Source: Marinobacter szutsaonensis
GTDB lineage: Bacteria > Pseudomonadota > Gammaproteobacteria > Pseudomonadales > Oleiphilaceae
NCBI RefSeq assembly: GCF_039523335.1
Contig: NZ_BAAAFC010000001.1
Location: forward strand, 1,488,001 to 1,552,000
Length of the DNA: 64,000 nucleotides
Reading direction: 5' to 3'
Below, in pieces: positions 8,381-18,592 of this stretch. The notes under the pieces are model-generated. The model had not been told where the DNA came from and did not search any database. It saw only the letters and a list, made by a program, of their open reading frames with translations. Both the position numbers and the translations under genes were made by a program. How positions within the stretch are numbered: position 1 is the stretch's first letter; every line of letters starts with the position of its first letter.

Positions 8381-8890
8381 ATGAACCCGGATCATTTTGA
8401 CAAAGAAGACCTGATCAAGTGTGGCCATGGCGACCTGTTCCCCGGCAACATGCGCCTGCCTATTGACCAGATGCTGATGTTCGACCGCATCACTCACATC
8501 GCCGACGACGATGGCCTGTATGGCAAGGGCAGCGTCGTTGCCGAACTCGACATCAACCCGGACCTCTGGTTCTTCAAGGTTCACTTTGTTGACGATCCCG
8601 TCATGCCCGGCTGCCTGGGCCTGGACGCCATGTGGCAGCTGGTCGGGTTCTTCCTGGCCTGGGGTGGCGGCGAAGGCAAAGGGCGCGCGCTCGGCTCCGG
8701 TGAAGTGAAATTTACCGGCCAGGTGCTGCCCACGGCCAAGAAGGTAACCTACCGCCTGGATCTCAAGCGCGTGATCCGGCGCAAGCTGACCATGGCGATT
8801 GCCGATGGCCGGATGGAAGTGGATGGCCGGGAAATCTACACCGCCAAGGACCTCCGGGTTGGCATGTTCACCTCGACCGATGATTTTTAG
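8381..8890 (+). CDS. fabA: 3-hydroxydecanoyl-ACP dehydratase/isomerase FabA
   Basis: A 169-residue hot-dog-fold enzyme. It dehydrates 3-hydroxydecanoyl-ACP and isomerises the trans-2 to the cis-3 product, introducing the double bond in anaerobic-type unsaturated fatty acid synthesis. The active-site histidine is His68 ([21 protein letters not shown]) and the aspartate is Asp82 in the same block. Its length matches the family (about 171). It is followed 11 bp later by fabB, the classic gammaproteobacterial pair. Confidence 0.95.
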   Translation: MNPDHFDKEDLIKCGHGDLFPGNMRLPIDQMLMFDRITHIADDDGLYGKGSVVAELDINPDLWFFKVHFVDDPVMPGCLGLDAMWQLVGFFLAWGGGEGKGRALGSGEVKFTGQVLPTAKKVTYRLDLKRVIRRKLTMAIADGRMEVDGREIYTAKDLRVGMFTSTDDF

Positions 8891-8901
8891 GAGTTAACAG
8901 G

Positions 8902-10113
8902 ATGCGTCGCGTTGTAATCACCGGCATGGGGATTGTCTCCAGCCTGGGAACCAACCAGAAAGAAGTAGCCCAGTCCCTCCGCGACTCAAAGCCGGGGATT
9001 GGCTTCAGTCAGGAAGCAAAGGACAACGGCCTGCGCAGTCATGTGTGCGGCCAGATTGACCTGAACCTGCCCGAGCTGATCGATCGCAAGCTCTGGCGTT
9101 TCATGTGCCCGGCTTCCGGATACACCTACCTGGCCATGCGCGAAGCCATCGAGCAGGCGGGCCTCACTGACGAGCACATCAAGGCTGACACCACCGGTGT
9201 GATCTTCGGTCAGGGCGGCGCGTCCACCGTGGAACTGCTGGACTCCATCGACACCCATCGGGAAAAAGGTATCCGCCGGGTCGGCCCTTACCGCGTGCCC
9301 CGCACCATGGGCAGCGCCATCAATGCCTCCATCGCTACCGGCTTCGGCATCCGCGGCATCAACTACGGCATCACTTCCGCCTGTGCCACCAGCGCCCACG
9401 CCATCGGCCACGCCGCCGACCTGATTGCCCTGGGTCGCCAGGATGTGATGTTTGCCGGCGGTGGCGAGGACATCCACTGGACCCTGAGTCTGCTGTTTGA
9501 CGCCATGGGCGCCCTCTCCACCAAGTACAACGACACCCCGGAACTGGCCTCCCGTACCTACGACGCCGACCGCGACGGTTTCGTTATCTCCGGCGGTGGC
9601 GGTGTGCTGGCCCTGGAAGCACTGGAACATGCCGAGGCCCGTGGCGCCAACATCCTGGCCGAACTGGTCGGTTTCGGAGCCACCTCCGACGGCGCAGACA
9701 TGGTCGCCCCCAGTGGTGAAGGCGCGGTGCGCTGCATGAAGCAGGCCATGAAGAATCTGGATGGCGAAATCAGCTACGTGAACACCCACGGCACCAGCAC
9801 GCCGGCCGGTGACATCACCGAACTGAAAGCCCTGAAGGAAACCTTCGGCGACAAGATCCCGCCGCTGAGCTCAACCAAGCCGCTGTGTGGCCACGCCCTG
9901 GGCGCCGCCGGCGTGCACGAGGCCATCTACAGCCTGATCATGCTGCGGGAAGGCTTCATCGCACCGTCCGCCAACATCCAGAACCTGGATGAAGGTGCCG
10001 AAGGCTACCCGATTGTCCGTGAGCGCATGGACAACCAGAAGCTGGATCTGGTGATGAGCAACAGCTTCGGCTTCGGTGGCACCAACGCCACCCTGATCTT
10101 CAAGAAAGTCTGA
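8902..10113 (+). CDS. fabB: 3-oxoacyl-ACP synthase I FabB
   Basis: A 403-residue condensing enzyme that elongates the cis-3-decenoyl-ACP made by FabA. The catalytic triad is visible: Cys161 in [13 protein letters not shown], a histidine in [11 protein letters not shown], and a histidine in [16 protein letters not shown]. The C-terminal [15 protein letters not shown] block is the usual thiolase-fold ending. AGGAG lies upstream of the ATG. The 3' end overlaps the convergent AraC-like gene by 14 bp. Confidence 0.95.
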   Translation: MRRVVITGMGIVSSLGTNQKEVAQSLRDSKPGIGFSQEAKDNGLRSHVCGQIDLNLPELIDRKLWRFMCPASGYTYLAMREAIEQAGLTDEHIKADTTGVIFGQGGASTVELLDSIDTHREKGIRRVGPYRVPRTMGSAINASIATGFGIRGINYGITSACATSAHAIGHAADLIALGRQDVMFAGGGEDIHWTLSLLFDAMGALSTKYNDTPELASRTYDADRDGFVISGGGGVLALEALEHAEARGANILAELVGFGATSDGADMVAPSGEGAVRCMKQAMKNLDGEISYVNTHGTSTPAGDITELKALKETFGDKIPPLSSTKPLCGHALGAAGVHEAIYSLIMLREGFIAPSANIQNLDEGAEGYPIVRERMDNQKLDLVMSNSFGFGGTNATLIFKKV

Positions 10114-10456
10114 GGGAACGGTATTCAGCCGGGGAAGTGCCCATCCAGCGCTTGAAAGCCCGGCTGAATGCACTCAATTCCGAGAACCCAAGCTGCTCGG
10201 CGATTTCCACCAGCGGCTTGGTTTTATCCTGCATGTAGGTAAGCGCCTGCTTACGGCGGACCTCTTCCAGCAAGCTGGCAAAGGTCAATCCTTCGCGCTT
10301 CAGCTTCTTGTGCAGGGTGTAACGGCTCATGTGCAACTGGGAAGCCACAACCTCCACCCCGACCTTGCCACGGGCAAGCTGCACGGTGATCAGCGAACTC
10401 ACACGGGCACTCAGCGACGCCCGCGCAACCTCCGGCCTCAGAGGCTCTGATGCCAT
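10100..10456 (-). CDS. Stand-alone AraC-type helix-turn-helix protein
   Basis: A 118-residue protein consisting almost only of an AraC/XylS DNA-binding domain. The first HTH is at [20 protein letters not shown] and the second at [20 protein letters not shown], followed by the [11 protein letters not shown] signature. The effector domain of normal 250-300-residue AraC regulators is absent. Since the ATG has AGGAGG 8 nt upstream, it looks like a genuine single-domain gene (MarA/SoxS-like size) rather than a truncation. Its position at the end of fabAB suggests, without proving, a role in lipid gene control. Confidence 0.75.
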   Translation of the reverse strand: MASEPLRPEVARASLSARVSSLITVQLARGKVGVEVVASQLHMSRYTLHKKLKREGLTFASLLEEVRRKQALTYMQDKTKPLVEIAEQLGFSELSAFSRAFKRWMGTSPAEYRSLRLS

Positions 10457-10503
10457 GAACGATTCCTCCTGTGTTCTATCTGGCCTTATCTGCCAAGCGG
10501 CTT

Positions 10504-10521
10504 AGCGTACACATGTTAGCC
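10504..10521. promoter_or_regulatory. FabR-like imperfect palindrome upstream of the AraC-like gene
   Basis: AGCGTACACATGTTAGCC resembles the FabR operator pattern AGCGTACA-N2-TGTxxGCT of fabA/fabB promoters. Here it lies upstream of the AraC-like gene, not of fabA or fabB. Low-certainty pattern match. Confidence 0.25.
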
Positions 10522-10541
10522 GAAAACAATCAATAAGACCT

Positions 10542-10555
10542 TTGAGCGAGATCAA
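10542..10555. promoter_or_regulatory. Candidate ANR/FNR box upstream of trhP
   Basis: TTGAGCGAGATCAA matches TTGAT-N4-ATCAA at 9 of 10 positions and is flanked symmetrically by T and A. It lies about 100 bp before the trhP ATG and about 90 bp before the divergent AraC-like gene. Confidence 0.4.
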
Positions 10556-10652
10556 AGCCCGCCCTTACGTTTTCCGGCAAACTGCGCGCCCTTGTAATGT
10601 CACCATGGCGGGACTGTACCCGCCCCGCACCGAGAATACCCGGAGTTTTGCC

Positions 10653-11978
10653 ATGATCACCCCGGAACTGCTTGCCCCGGCGGGCACCCCCGAACACCTT
10701 GAAACCGCCTTTGCCTACGGCGCCGACGCGGTCTACGCGGGTCAGCCACGCTACTCCCTGAGAGTAAGAAACAACAGTTTCAAGGACGTTGCAGCCCTGG
10801 GCGCCGGCATCAACCGTGCCCACGAACTGGGAAAACAGTTCTACCTGGTCTCCAACATCGCACCCCACAACAACAAGGTGCGCAGCTACCTCAAAGACCT
10901 GGAACCGGTGATCGAACTGGGGCCAGACGCCCTGATCATGTCCGACCCCGGCCTGATCATGCTGGTCCGGGAGAAATGGCCGGACCAGCCCATCCATCTT
11001 TCCGTGCAGGCCAACGCCGTCAACTGGGCCACTGTCGAATTCTGGCGCCGCCAGGGCATCAGCCGGGTCATCCTGTCCCGGGAACTGGCCCTGAACGAAA
11101 TCCGCGAAATCCGCGAGCGGGTCCCCGACATGGAACTGGAAGTTTTCGTCCACGGCGCCCTGTGCATGGCCTACTCCGGCCGCTGCCTGCTCTCCGGCTA
11201 CATGAACCACCGCGACGCCAACCAGGGCGCCTGCACCAACGCCTGCCGCTGGAACTACAAAGAAGTCCAGCACAGCCACGACCAGACCGGCGACCTCATT
11301 GCGACCTCCACCGCCAGCGAGGTACAGGAAGTGGAACCCCGGGAAATCCTCCTGGAAGAGCCCAACCGCCCCGGCGGCTTCATCCCCGCCTACGAGGATG
11401 AACACGGCACCTACATCATGAATTCCAAGGATCTGCGCGCCGTCCAGCACGTGGCGGAACTGGTCAAAATGGGCGTCCACTCCCTGAAAATCGAAGGCCG
11501 CACCAAAAGCACCTACTACGTCGCCCGCACCACCCAGGTCTACCGCCGCGCCATCGACGACGCCGTCGCCGGCAAAGGCTTCGACATGGACCTGATGAAC
11601 GAACTCGAAGCCCTCTCCAACCGCGGCTACACCGAAGGCTTCCTCCGCCGCCACCCGCCCCAGGAATACCAGACCTACGAACAGGGCTCCTCCTTCCTCG
11701 GCACCCAGCAGGTGGTAGGCACTGTTGCTGATGCGGATGACCGATGGCTGACCATCGACGTCAAAAACAAATTCGCCCCCGGCGACCAGCTGGAACTGAT
11801 CAGCCCGGCGGGCAACCTGCGGTTCAGTGCGGATAGCATGGAAAACCGGAACGGCGAGGCGATGGACTATGCGCCGGGCAGTGGGCATATCGTCAAGATT
11901 CCAAAACCGGACCATCTGCCTGAATCCCTTGTCCACACCTACCTGACCCGAATCCTGCCCGCAGCGAATAGCAATTAG
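10653..11978 (+). CDS. trhP: tRNA 5-hydroxyuridine modification protein TrhP (peptidase U32 family)
   Basis: A 441-residue U32-family protein closely resembling E. coli YegQ/TrhP, which takes part in prephenate-dependent hydroxylation of U34 in tRNA. Matching blocks include PELLAPAGTPEHLETAFAYG, GADAVYAGQPRYSLRVRNN and LSVQANAVNWATVEFW. The cysteine cluster HGALCMAYSGRCLLSGY...GACTNACRW, which holds an iron-sulfur cluster in relatives, is intact. Start chosen at the ATG at 10653 (CGGAG upstream) although the frame opens earlier. The 3' half is notable for long runs of C-ending codons. Confidence 0.88.
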   Translation: MITPELLAPAGTPEHLETAFAYGADAVYAGQPRYSLRVRNNSFKDVAALGAGINRAHELGKQFYLVSNIAPHNNKVRSYLKDLEPVIELGPDALIMSDPGLIMLVREKWPDQPIHLSVQANAVNWATVEFWRRQGISRVILSRELALNEIREIRERVPDMELEVFVHGALCMAYSGRCLLSGYMNHRDANQGACTNACRWNYKEVQHSHDQTGDLIATSTASEVQEVEPREILLEEPNRPGGFIPAYEDEHGTYIMNSKDLRAVQHVAELVKMGVHSLKIEGRTKSTYYVARTTQVYRRAIDDAVAGKGFDMDLMNELEALSNRGYTEGFLRRHPPQEYQTYEQGSSFLGTQQVVGTVADADDRWLTIDVKNKFAPGDQLELISPAGNLRFSADSMENRNGEAMDYAPGSGHIVKIPKPDHLPESLVHTYLTRILPAANSN

Positions 11979-11983
11979 TCGAA

Positions 11984-12092
11984 GCCTCCGGTCGGGCTTC
12001 CCTCCCAAAACCGTGCATTGCCATGGATGGCAATGCCGAGCCCCCAGGGACGGGTTCACGGCGTGTTTTGGGAGGGAAGCCCGACTGGAGGC
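11984..12092. repeat. Long composite palindrome, copy 1
   Basis: The outer arms 11984-12011 and 12065-12092 are 28-bp inverted repeats with one mismatch. The 53-nt core holds a perfect inner 10-bp hairpin (12015-12024 / 12027-12036) centred on GCCATGGATGGC, followed by AGCCCCCAGGGACGGGTT. The core layout recurs at 58648-58745 with quite different arms. This fills the first part of the 488-bp gap between trhP and sufB. The rest of that gap (12093-12466) holds the suf promoter and a leader in which I see no gene. Confidence 0.85.
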
Positions 12093-12222
12093 CACCCCGA
12101 AGCGTGCAGTCTTGGGTACGCCCCGAAGATTAAAGTCCTGCGGGTAAAACCTATCCCCCCGATTGCCTCTGCCTTAGTGCCCCAAAGGCCGATTAAGGTA
12201 TAATCCCTACACGCTCGATTTA

Positions 12223-12255
12223 ATACCTGACTATTTTACTCTGGTATTGTATAAT
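12223..12255 (+). promoter_or_regulatory. suf operon promoter with IscR type-1 site
   Basis: The half-sites ATACCTGACTA (12223-12233) and TACTCTGGTAT (12237-12247) match as inverted repeats at 9 of 11 positions. They agree with the IscR type-1 pattern ATAssyGACTA...TAGTCrrsTAT. A TATAAT -10 box follows at 12250-12255, with a CTGACT -35 (12227-12232) inside the operator. Bound [2Fe-2S]-IscR would occlude the promoter. A second TATAAT at 12199-12204 has no clear -35. Confidence 0.7.
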
Positions 12256-12466
12256 CGCTCGCCAGAAGCAACGGATTCGCCCACTTGAAAGCATCGGGCA
12301 CCACAAATCCGTCATCCAAAAACCGATTGCGGGGCGTACTCACACCGTGAGCGACCACTGCAACACCCAACTAGACTTATGATAGCCGCCCGCCAGCCTG
12401 ACCAAACGGCTGCCGGTGACACCAAGGGCCAAGAGCCCGAGATGAGAGAATTACGGAGCGACGATC

Positions 12467-13915
<1,449 letters not shown>

Positions 13916-13976
13916 TCCGGCCGGGCTTCACTGGAAACGCATTCACACAGATTCAGAGATAGAGAGACGCGAACAA

Positions 13977-14750
13977 ATGCTTAGCATCAAGAACCTGCAC
14001 GCATCCGTTGAGGGCAAAGAGATCCTCAAGGGCATCAACCTGGAAATCAAGGCCGGGGAAGTTCACGCCATCATGGGTCCGAACGGTTCGGGCAAGAGTA
14101 CCCTGTCCCAGGTGCTGGCAGGCAACGAAGCATTTGAAGTCACCGAGGGTGAAGTCACCCTCAACGGCGAGAACCTGCTGGACCTGGAGACCGAAGAACG
14201 TGCCCGGGAAGGCATCTTCCTGGCGTTCCAGTACCCGGTGGAAATCCCCGGCGTCAGCAACCTGCAGTTCCTGCGCACTGCCGTCAATGCCATGCGCAAG
14301 CATCATGGCGAGGAAGAGATGAACGCCGCAGAGTTCATGAAACTCGCGAAGGAAGTCTCCAAACAGGTGGACCTGGATCCGGCCTTCCTCAAGCGTGGCG
14401 TCAACGAAGGTTTCTCGGGTGGTGAGAAGAAGCGTAACGAGATTATGCAGGCCCTGTTGCTGCAGCCGAAGCTGGCCATCCTCGATGAAACCGACTCCGG
14501 CCTCGACATCGACGCCCTGAAGGTGGTATCCGATGGCGTCAACGCCCTGCGCTCCGCAGACCGGGCCATCCTGATGGTCACCCACTACCAGCGCCTGCTG
14601 AACCACATCGTGCCGGACTATGTCCATGTCCTGGCCGGCGGCAAGATCATCAAGTCCGGTGGCCGCGAACTGGCACTGGAACTGGAAGAGAAAGGCTATG
14701 GCTGGCTTGGCATCAAGGACGAAGAAACTGCCGACAGTGCTGCCAACTAA
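13977..14750 (+). CDS. sufC: Fe-S cluster assembly ATPase SufC
   Basis: A 257-residue ABC-type ATPase of the SufBCD scaffold. Walker A is GPNGSGKST near residue 35. The variant signature FSGGEKKRNE, typical of SufC, is present, and Walker B reads LAILDETDSGLDIDALK. It is cytoplasmic and not a transporter component. It sits 61 bp after sufB and 12 bp before sufD. Confidence 0.97.
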   Translation: MLSIKNLHASVEGKEILKGINLEIKAGEVHAIMGPNGSGKSTLSQVLAGNEAFEVTEGEVTLNGENLLDLETEERAREGIFLAFQYPVEIPGVSNLQFLRTAVNAMRKHHGEEEMNAAEFMKLAKEVSKQVDLDPAFLKRGVNEGFSGGEKKRNEIMQALLLQPKLAILDETDSGLDIDALKVVSDGVNALRSADRAILMVTHYQRLLNHIVPDYVHVLAGGKIIKSGGRELALELEEKGYGWLGIKDEETADSAAN

Positions 14751-14762
14751 GGAGGCCGCGGA

Positions 14763-16049
14763 ATGAAACCAGCACCGACTCTTTCAGCCGCGTTCCTCGA
14801 ATCCGCCGGCCAGTCCCTGCCCAAGGCGCTACTGGACCTGCGCAAGCAGCGCGGTACCGCCCTGGTGGACATGCCTCTGCCGACGCGGAAAACCGAGAAC
14901 TGGAAGTACTCCAGCAAGTATCTCAAGCTGACCGATGAAATCGCCAGCACCCTGCCCTCGCAGGGCAAGACGCACACTGGCCAGGAGGTACCGGGCTACC
15001 GGATCGTATTCCTGAACGGCGTAATCCAGCCGGAAGCCAGCGAGTTTCCGCAAGCTGATGGCATTCGGGTAGCCAGCTTCCGTGACCTGGATGACCAGGA
15101 AGCCGCTGAACTGGCCGATCAACTGGACATCACCCTGGACGACAAGGCGGTACAACTGGCCCGCCTGAACGCCGCCCGCTTCGAAGATGGCCTGCTGATC
15201 CGTCTGAAGCCGGACGCCGTGCTTGACCAGCCCCTGTTCGTCATCCACGAAGTCACGGCTGACGCCAGCGGCTCCGCCTTCCCGCGCATTTTCGTCGATG
15301 CGGGCCGCCACAGCCAGGCGACCCTGGTGGAGGAGTATCGCTCCAGTGGCTCCGAACCAGTCATGGTCAACACCGTCACCGAGTTCAGGCTGGCCGACGG
15401 CGCCAACATCACCAACGTCCGCCTGACCATGGAAGGCGAAAACGTGCAGCACATTGGTGCTACCGGTGTCCGCCAGCAGCGCAACGCCCGTTTCGAAAGC
15501 CACACAGTCGGCTTCGGTGGCCCCCTGCGCCGCCACGACCTGCAGGTTCGTCTGGAAGGTGAAGGCGGCGAGTGCAAGCTCAACGGCGTGGTGGTCACCC
15601 AGGGCAAACAGCACTTTGACAACCACACCACCATTGAGCACGTGGCCGCCCACTGCAACAGCGAGGAGACCTACCGCAACATCGCGGCGGACCAGTCCCA
15701 CGCCGTTTTCAATGGCCGGATTCATATCCACCAGGACGCCCAGAAGTCCAACGCGGATATGAACAACAAGAACCTGCTCCTGTCCAACGGTGCAGAGATC
15801 GATACCAAGCCGGAGCTGGAGATCTATGCCGACGATGTGAAGTGTGCCCACGGCGCCACCATCGGCCAGCTGGACGAGATTTCCCTGTTCTACCTGGTGT
15901 CCCGTGGCATCGGCCGGCGCGAAGCCAATGTGCTGCTGACCATGGCCTTCATCAACGAGCTGGTTGAGCAGATTCCGCTGGAGACCGTGCGAGAGACCGC
16001 TCACACCCGGCTGAACCAGTTCTTTGACCAGACCTTCCAGGAGGTGTGA
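14763..16049 (+). CDS. sufD: Fe-S cluster assembly protein SufD
   Basis: A 428-residue SufD, which pairs with SufB in the SufBC2D scaffold. The N-terminal helical region includes the KTENWKYSS motif. The C-terminal beta-helix ends with CAHGATIGQLDEISLFYLVSRGI, containing the functionally important histidine near the SufB-SufD interface. A strong AGGAGG lies upstream of the ATG. It is followed 6 bp later by sufS. Confidence 0.95.
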   Translation: MKPAPTLSAAFLESAGQSLPKALLDLRKQRGTALVDMPLPTRKTENWKYSSKYLKLTDEIASTLPSQGKTHTGQEVPGYRIVFLNGVIQPEASEFPQADGIRVASFRDLDDQEAAELADQLDITLDDKAVQLARLNAARFEDGLLIRLKPDAVLDQPLFVIHEVTADASGSAFPRIFVDAGRHSQATLVEEYRSSGSEPVMVNTVTEFRLADGANITNVRLTMEGENVQHIGATGVRQQRNARFESHTVGFGGPLRRHDLQVRLEGEGGECKLNGVVVTQGKQHFDNHTTIEHVAAHCNSEETYRNIAADQSHAVFNGRIHIHQDAQKSNADMNNKNLLLSNGAEIDTKPELEIYADDVKCAHGATIGQLDEISLFYLVSRGIGRREANVLLTMAFINELVEQIPLETVRETAHTRLNQFFDQTFQEV

Positions 16050-16055
16050 CCGGTA

Positions 16056-17309
16056 ATGACTGACCTGTCCGTGGCAAACAGCGCCAGCGCCGCCGCCTTT
16101 GACGTGGAAGCGGTGCGCCGTGATTTCCCGATCCTGTCCCAGCAGGTGAACGGCAAGCCCCTCGTGTACCTGGACAACGGCGCCTCGGCCCAGAAGCCGG
16201 TTGCCGTGCTTGATGCCATGGACCGCTATTACCGGGAAATGCACTCCAACGTGCACCGGGGCGCCCACACCCTGGGTGACCGTGCCACCGCGGCATTCGA
16301 AGGCGCCCGGGAGACTGTGCGTAACTTCGTGAATGCCGCCAGCACCCGGGAAATCATCTGGACCCGCGGCACCACCGAAGCCATCAACCTGGTGGCCAAC
16401 GGTCTGGCTCCCCGCCTGAAATCGGGCGACGAGATCCTGGTCAGCCACATGGAGCACCATGCCAACATCGTGCCGTGGCAGATGATCGCCGAGCGTACCG
16501 GCGCGAAAGTGGTGCCGATCCAGGTCACGCCCGAGGGCGAACTGGACCTGGAGTCCTTCAACAGCCTGCTGAATGACCGCACCCGGATCCTGGCGATCAC
16601 CCATGTTTCCAACGTGCTGGGCACCGTTAACCCGGTGGCTCCGCTGATCGAACAGGCCAAGAAGCGCTGCATCCTGACCCTGATTGACGGGGCCCAGGCT
16701 GTCCCGCACTTCAAGCCGGATGTGCAGGCGCTGGGCTGCGATTTCTACGTGTTTTCCTCCCACAAGCTGTTTGGCCCAACCGGTATCGGTGTGCTTTACG
16801 GCAAGGCCCAGTTGCTGGAGGAAATGCCTCCGTACCAGGGTGGCGGCGAAATGATTGAGCGGGTATCGTTCGAGCGCACCACCTGGAACGTGCTGCCCTA
16901 CAAATTCGAGGCCGGCACGCCGGCGATTGCCGAGGCAGTCGGCCTTGGCGCCGCCATCGACTACCTGGACAGCCTGGACCGTGGCGCCATGGAAGCGGCC
17001 GAAAAGGCCCTGCTTGAGCGCGCGAACCAGCTGGTAGAGACGGTACCGGGCATGGAGATCATCGGCACTGCCGCCAACAAGGTGCCGGTCATGTCCTTTA
17101 AAATCGCCGGCCTGCACCCCAGTGATATAGGTACGCTGCTGGATCAGCAGGGCATCGCCATCCGCACCGGCCATCACTGCGCCATGCCGCTGATGGATTT
17201 CTACGGAGTACCCGGTACAGCCCGGGCCTCCTTTGCGTTCTACAATACGCTGGACGAGGTGGACAAACTGTTCACCGGCCTGCAGAAGATCCAGCGCCTG
17301 TTTGCCTGA
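16056..17309 (+). CDS. sufS: Cysteine desulfurase SufS
   Basis: A 417-residue PLP-dependent group II cysteine desulfurase supplying persulfide sulfur. The N-terminal block FPILSQQVNGKPLVYLDNGAS, the TRGTTEAINLVA stretch and the PLP-lysine motif SSHKLFGPTGIGVLYG are present. The catalytic cysteine is Cys375 in RTGHHCAMPLM, with the group II context. GGAGG lies upstream, inside the sufD 3' end. Confidence 0.96.
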   Translation: MTDLSVANSASAAAFDVEAVRRDFPILSQQVNGKPLVYLDNGASAQKPVAVLDAMDRYYREMHSNVHRGAHTLGDRATAAFEGARETVRNFVNAASTREIIWTRGTTEAINLVANGLAPRLKSGDEILVSHMEHHANIVPWQMIAERTGAKVVPIQVTPEGELDLESFNSLLNDRTRILAITHVSNVLGTVNPVAPLIEQAKKRCILTLIDGAQAVPHFKPDVQALGCDFYVFSSHKLFGPTGIGVLYGKAQLLEEMPPYQGGGEMIERVSFERTTWNVLPYKFEAGTPAIAEAVGLGAAIDYLDSLDRGAMEAAEKALLERANQLVETVPGMEIIGTAANKVPVMSFKIAGLHPSDIGTLLDQQGIAIRTGHHCAMPLMDFYGVPGTARASFAFYNTLDEVDKLFTGLQKIQRLFA

Positions 17310-17322
17310 TGGAGGTGGAATC

Positions 17323-17679
17323 ATGACAGCCGAAGTCTTCACCCCAAGTGACGTAACCGTGACCATGACCCCGAGTGCGGTCAGGCACGTGCGCAAGCAA
17401 CTCGACAAGAAGCCCGATGCCAAAGGCATTCGCCTGGCCATCAAGAAAAGTGGCTGCTCCGGCTTCAAGTACGAGACCCAGTGGGTGGACGAAGCCGCAA
17501 CCGATGACCGCGTATTCCACATCGACGGCGTGGACGTGTTCGTGAAAGAAGAACACCTGCCGATGGTGAACGGCATCGAGATCGATTTTGTCACCGAGGG
17601 CGTGAATTCACTCTTCAAGTTCCGCAATCCGAATGCCACGGCAGAGTGCGGGTGCGGGGAGAGTTTTACTGTCGCCTGA
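17323..17679 (+). CDS. sufA: HesB/IscA-type Fe-S carrier SufA
   Basis: A 118-residue A-type carrier. The three ligand cysteines are present: Cys45 in KSGCSGFKY and Cys109/Cys111 in ECGCGESF. It probably moves clusters from SufBCD to target proteins. It starts 13 bp after sufS with GGAGG upstream of the ATG. Members of the HesB family are hard to separate by name (SufA, IscA, ErpA); operon context favours SufA. Confidence 0.9.
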   Translation: MTAEVFTPSDVTVTMTPSAVRHVRKQLDKKPDAKGIRLAIKKSGCSGFKYETQWVDEAATDDRVFHIDGVDVFVKEEHLPMVNGIEIDFVTEGVNSLFKFRNPNATAECGCGESFTVA

Positions 17680-17707
17680 TTGGTGAAAACGGGGCAGATG
17701 TGAAGAC

Positions 17708-17799
17708 GGGGTCAGATGAACGCTTTCATCTGACCCCAACTTAGGCAATCCCCGCGGACATTTGAAAATGGGGTCAGATGAAAGCTTTCATCAGACCCC
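17708..17799. repeat. GGGGTC/GACCCC hairpin elements, cluster A (2 copies)
   Basis: Copies of the 30-bp palindrome at 17708-17737 (GATGAA class, symmetric) and 17770-17799 (GATGAA class, inverted orientation as judged by its A.A mismatch). They lie in the 156-bp gap between sufA and sufT, inside the suf operon. A degenerate fragment (GGGGCAGATG) begins at 17691. Confidence 0.9.
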
Positions 17800-17835
17800 G
17801 ACCTAAACAAACCAAAGCACATTACGAGACCAGGC

Positions 17836-18378
17836 ATGCAAGAACGGGAAGTGGTCCTGACCAAACGCGAGGTGGAAGCACGCCTCGTTCCCGCCGGAAC
17901 CGAAATCATGATTCCGGCGGATACCTTCGTGACCATCACTCAGTCCCTTGGCGGCACCTTCACGGTGGCCGTCAACGGCAACCTGGCCCGGATTGAAGGC
18001 CACGACGCCGATGCCCTGGGCAAACAACCGCTGGAAAGCAGCTTCGAGACCCCGGAAGACGGCACCGTCAACGAAAACCAGGTCTGGGAAGCCCTGCGCA
18101 ACTGCTACGACCCGGAAATCCCGGTGAACGTGGTGGACCTCGGACTGATCTACGAGTGCAAGATCGAAAACGACACCGAGGAAGGCAACCACGTCTACAT
18201 CAAGATGACCCTTACCGCCGCCGGCTGCGGCATGGGCCCGGTGATCTGTGACGACGTCAAACGCAAGGTGGAGCATGTTCCCAACGTGAACAAGGTGACC
18301 GTCGAACTGACCTTCGACCCTCCCTGGAACAACGACATGCTCACGGACGAGGCCAAGCTCGAGCTCGGGATGCTGTGA
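17836..18378 (+). CDS. sufT: SufT (MIP18/DUF59 family Fe-S assembly protein)
   Basis: A 180-residue protein. The first about 75 residues form a SufT-specific domain (LVPAGTEIMIPADTFVTITQSLGG). The second part is a MIP18/DUF59 domain (VWEALRNCYDPEIPVNVVDLGLIYE) with TAAGCGMGPVICDDVK carrying the conserved cysteine. SufT proteins aid Fe-S cluster maturation under high demand. It is separated from sufA and sufE by palindromic elements. Confidence 0.9.
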   Translation: MQEREVVLTKREVEARLVPAGTEIMIPADTFVTITQSLGGTFTVAVNGNLARIEGHDADALGKQPLESSFETPEDGTVNENQVWEALRNCYDPEIPVNVVDLGLIYECKIENDTEEGNHVYIKMTLTAAGCGMGPVICDDVKRKVEHVPNVNKVTVELTFDPPWNNDMLTDEAKLELGML

Positions 18379-18389
18379 GGCTTGAACAT

Positions 18390-18548
18390 GGGGTCAGAAG
18401 AAGGCTTTCTTCTGACCCCGACTTCATCCTCCGGGCCTGAACCGCTAACATGGGGTCAGATGAACGCTTTCATCTGACCCCGTTTTAGAACCCGACCCCG
18501 GGATCTGAAGTACCCCCAGGGGTCTGAAGAAAGCCTTCTTCTGACCCC
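18390..18548. repeat. GGGGTC/GACCCC hairpin elements, cluster B (3 copies)
   Basis: Copies at 18390-18419 (GAAGAA class, symmetric), 18452-18481 (GATGAA class, identical to 17708-17737) and 18519-18548 (GAAGAA class, forward, T.T mismatch). A shortened relic lies just before the last copy at about 18500-18516. They fill the sufT-sufE gap (214 bp). Confidence 0.9.
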
Positions 18549-18592
18549 ATGTTCATTTTAGTTACCAACCCAGTGCCCAAAGCAGCAATCAC

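Noticed and set aside
10607..10624. Hairpin GGCGGG/CCCGCC upstream of trhP as a riboswitch or terminator
   Set aside because: A single 6-bp stem without T-tract or conserved surroundings; too little support.
12378..12466. A leader peptide (ATG at 12379) before sufB
   Set aside because: The frame has no convincing ribosome-binding site and simply overlaps sufB out of frame.
14829..17639. A 936-codon leftward open frame across sufD, sufS and sufA
   Set aside because: It runs antisense to three clear suf genes and has the composition of a complementary-frame artefact.
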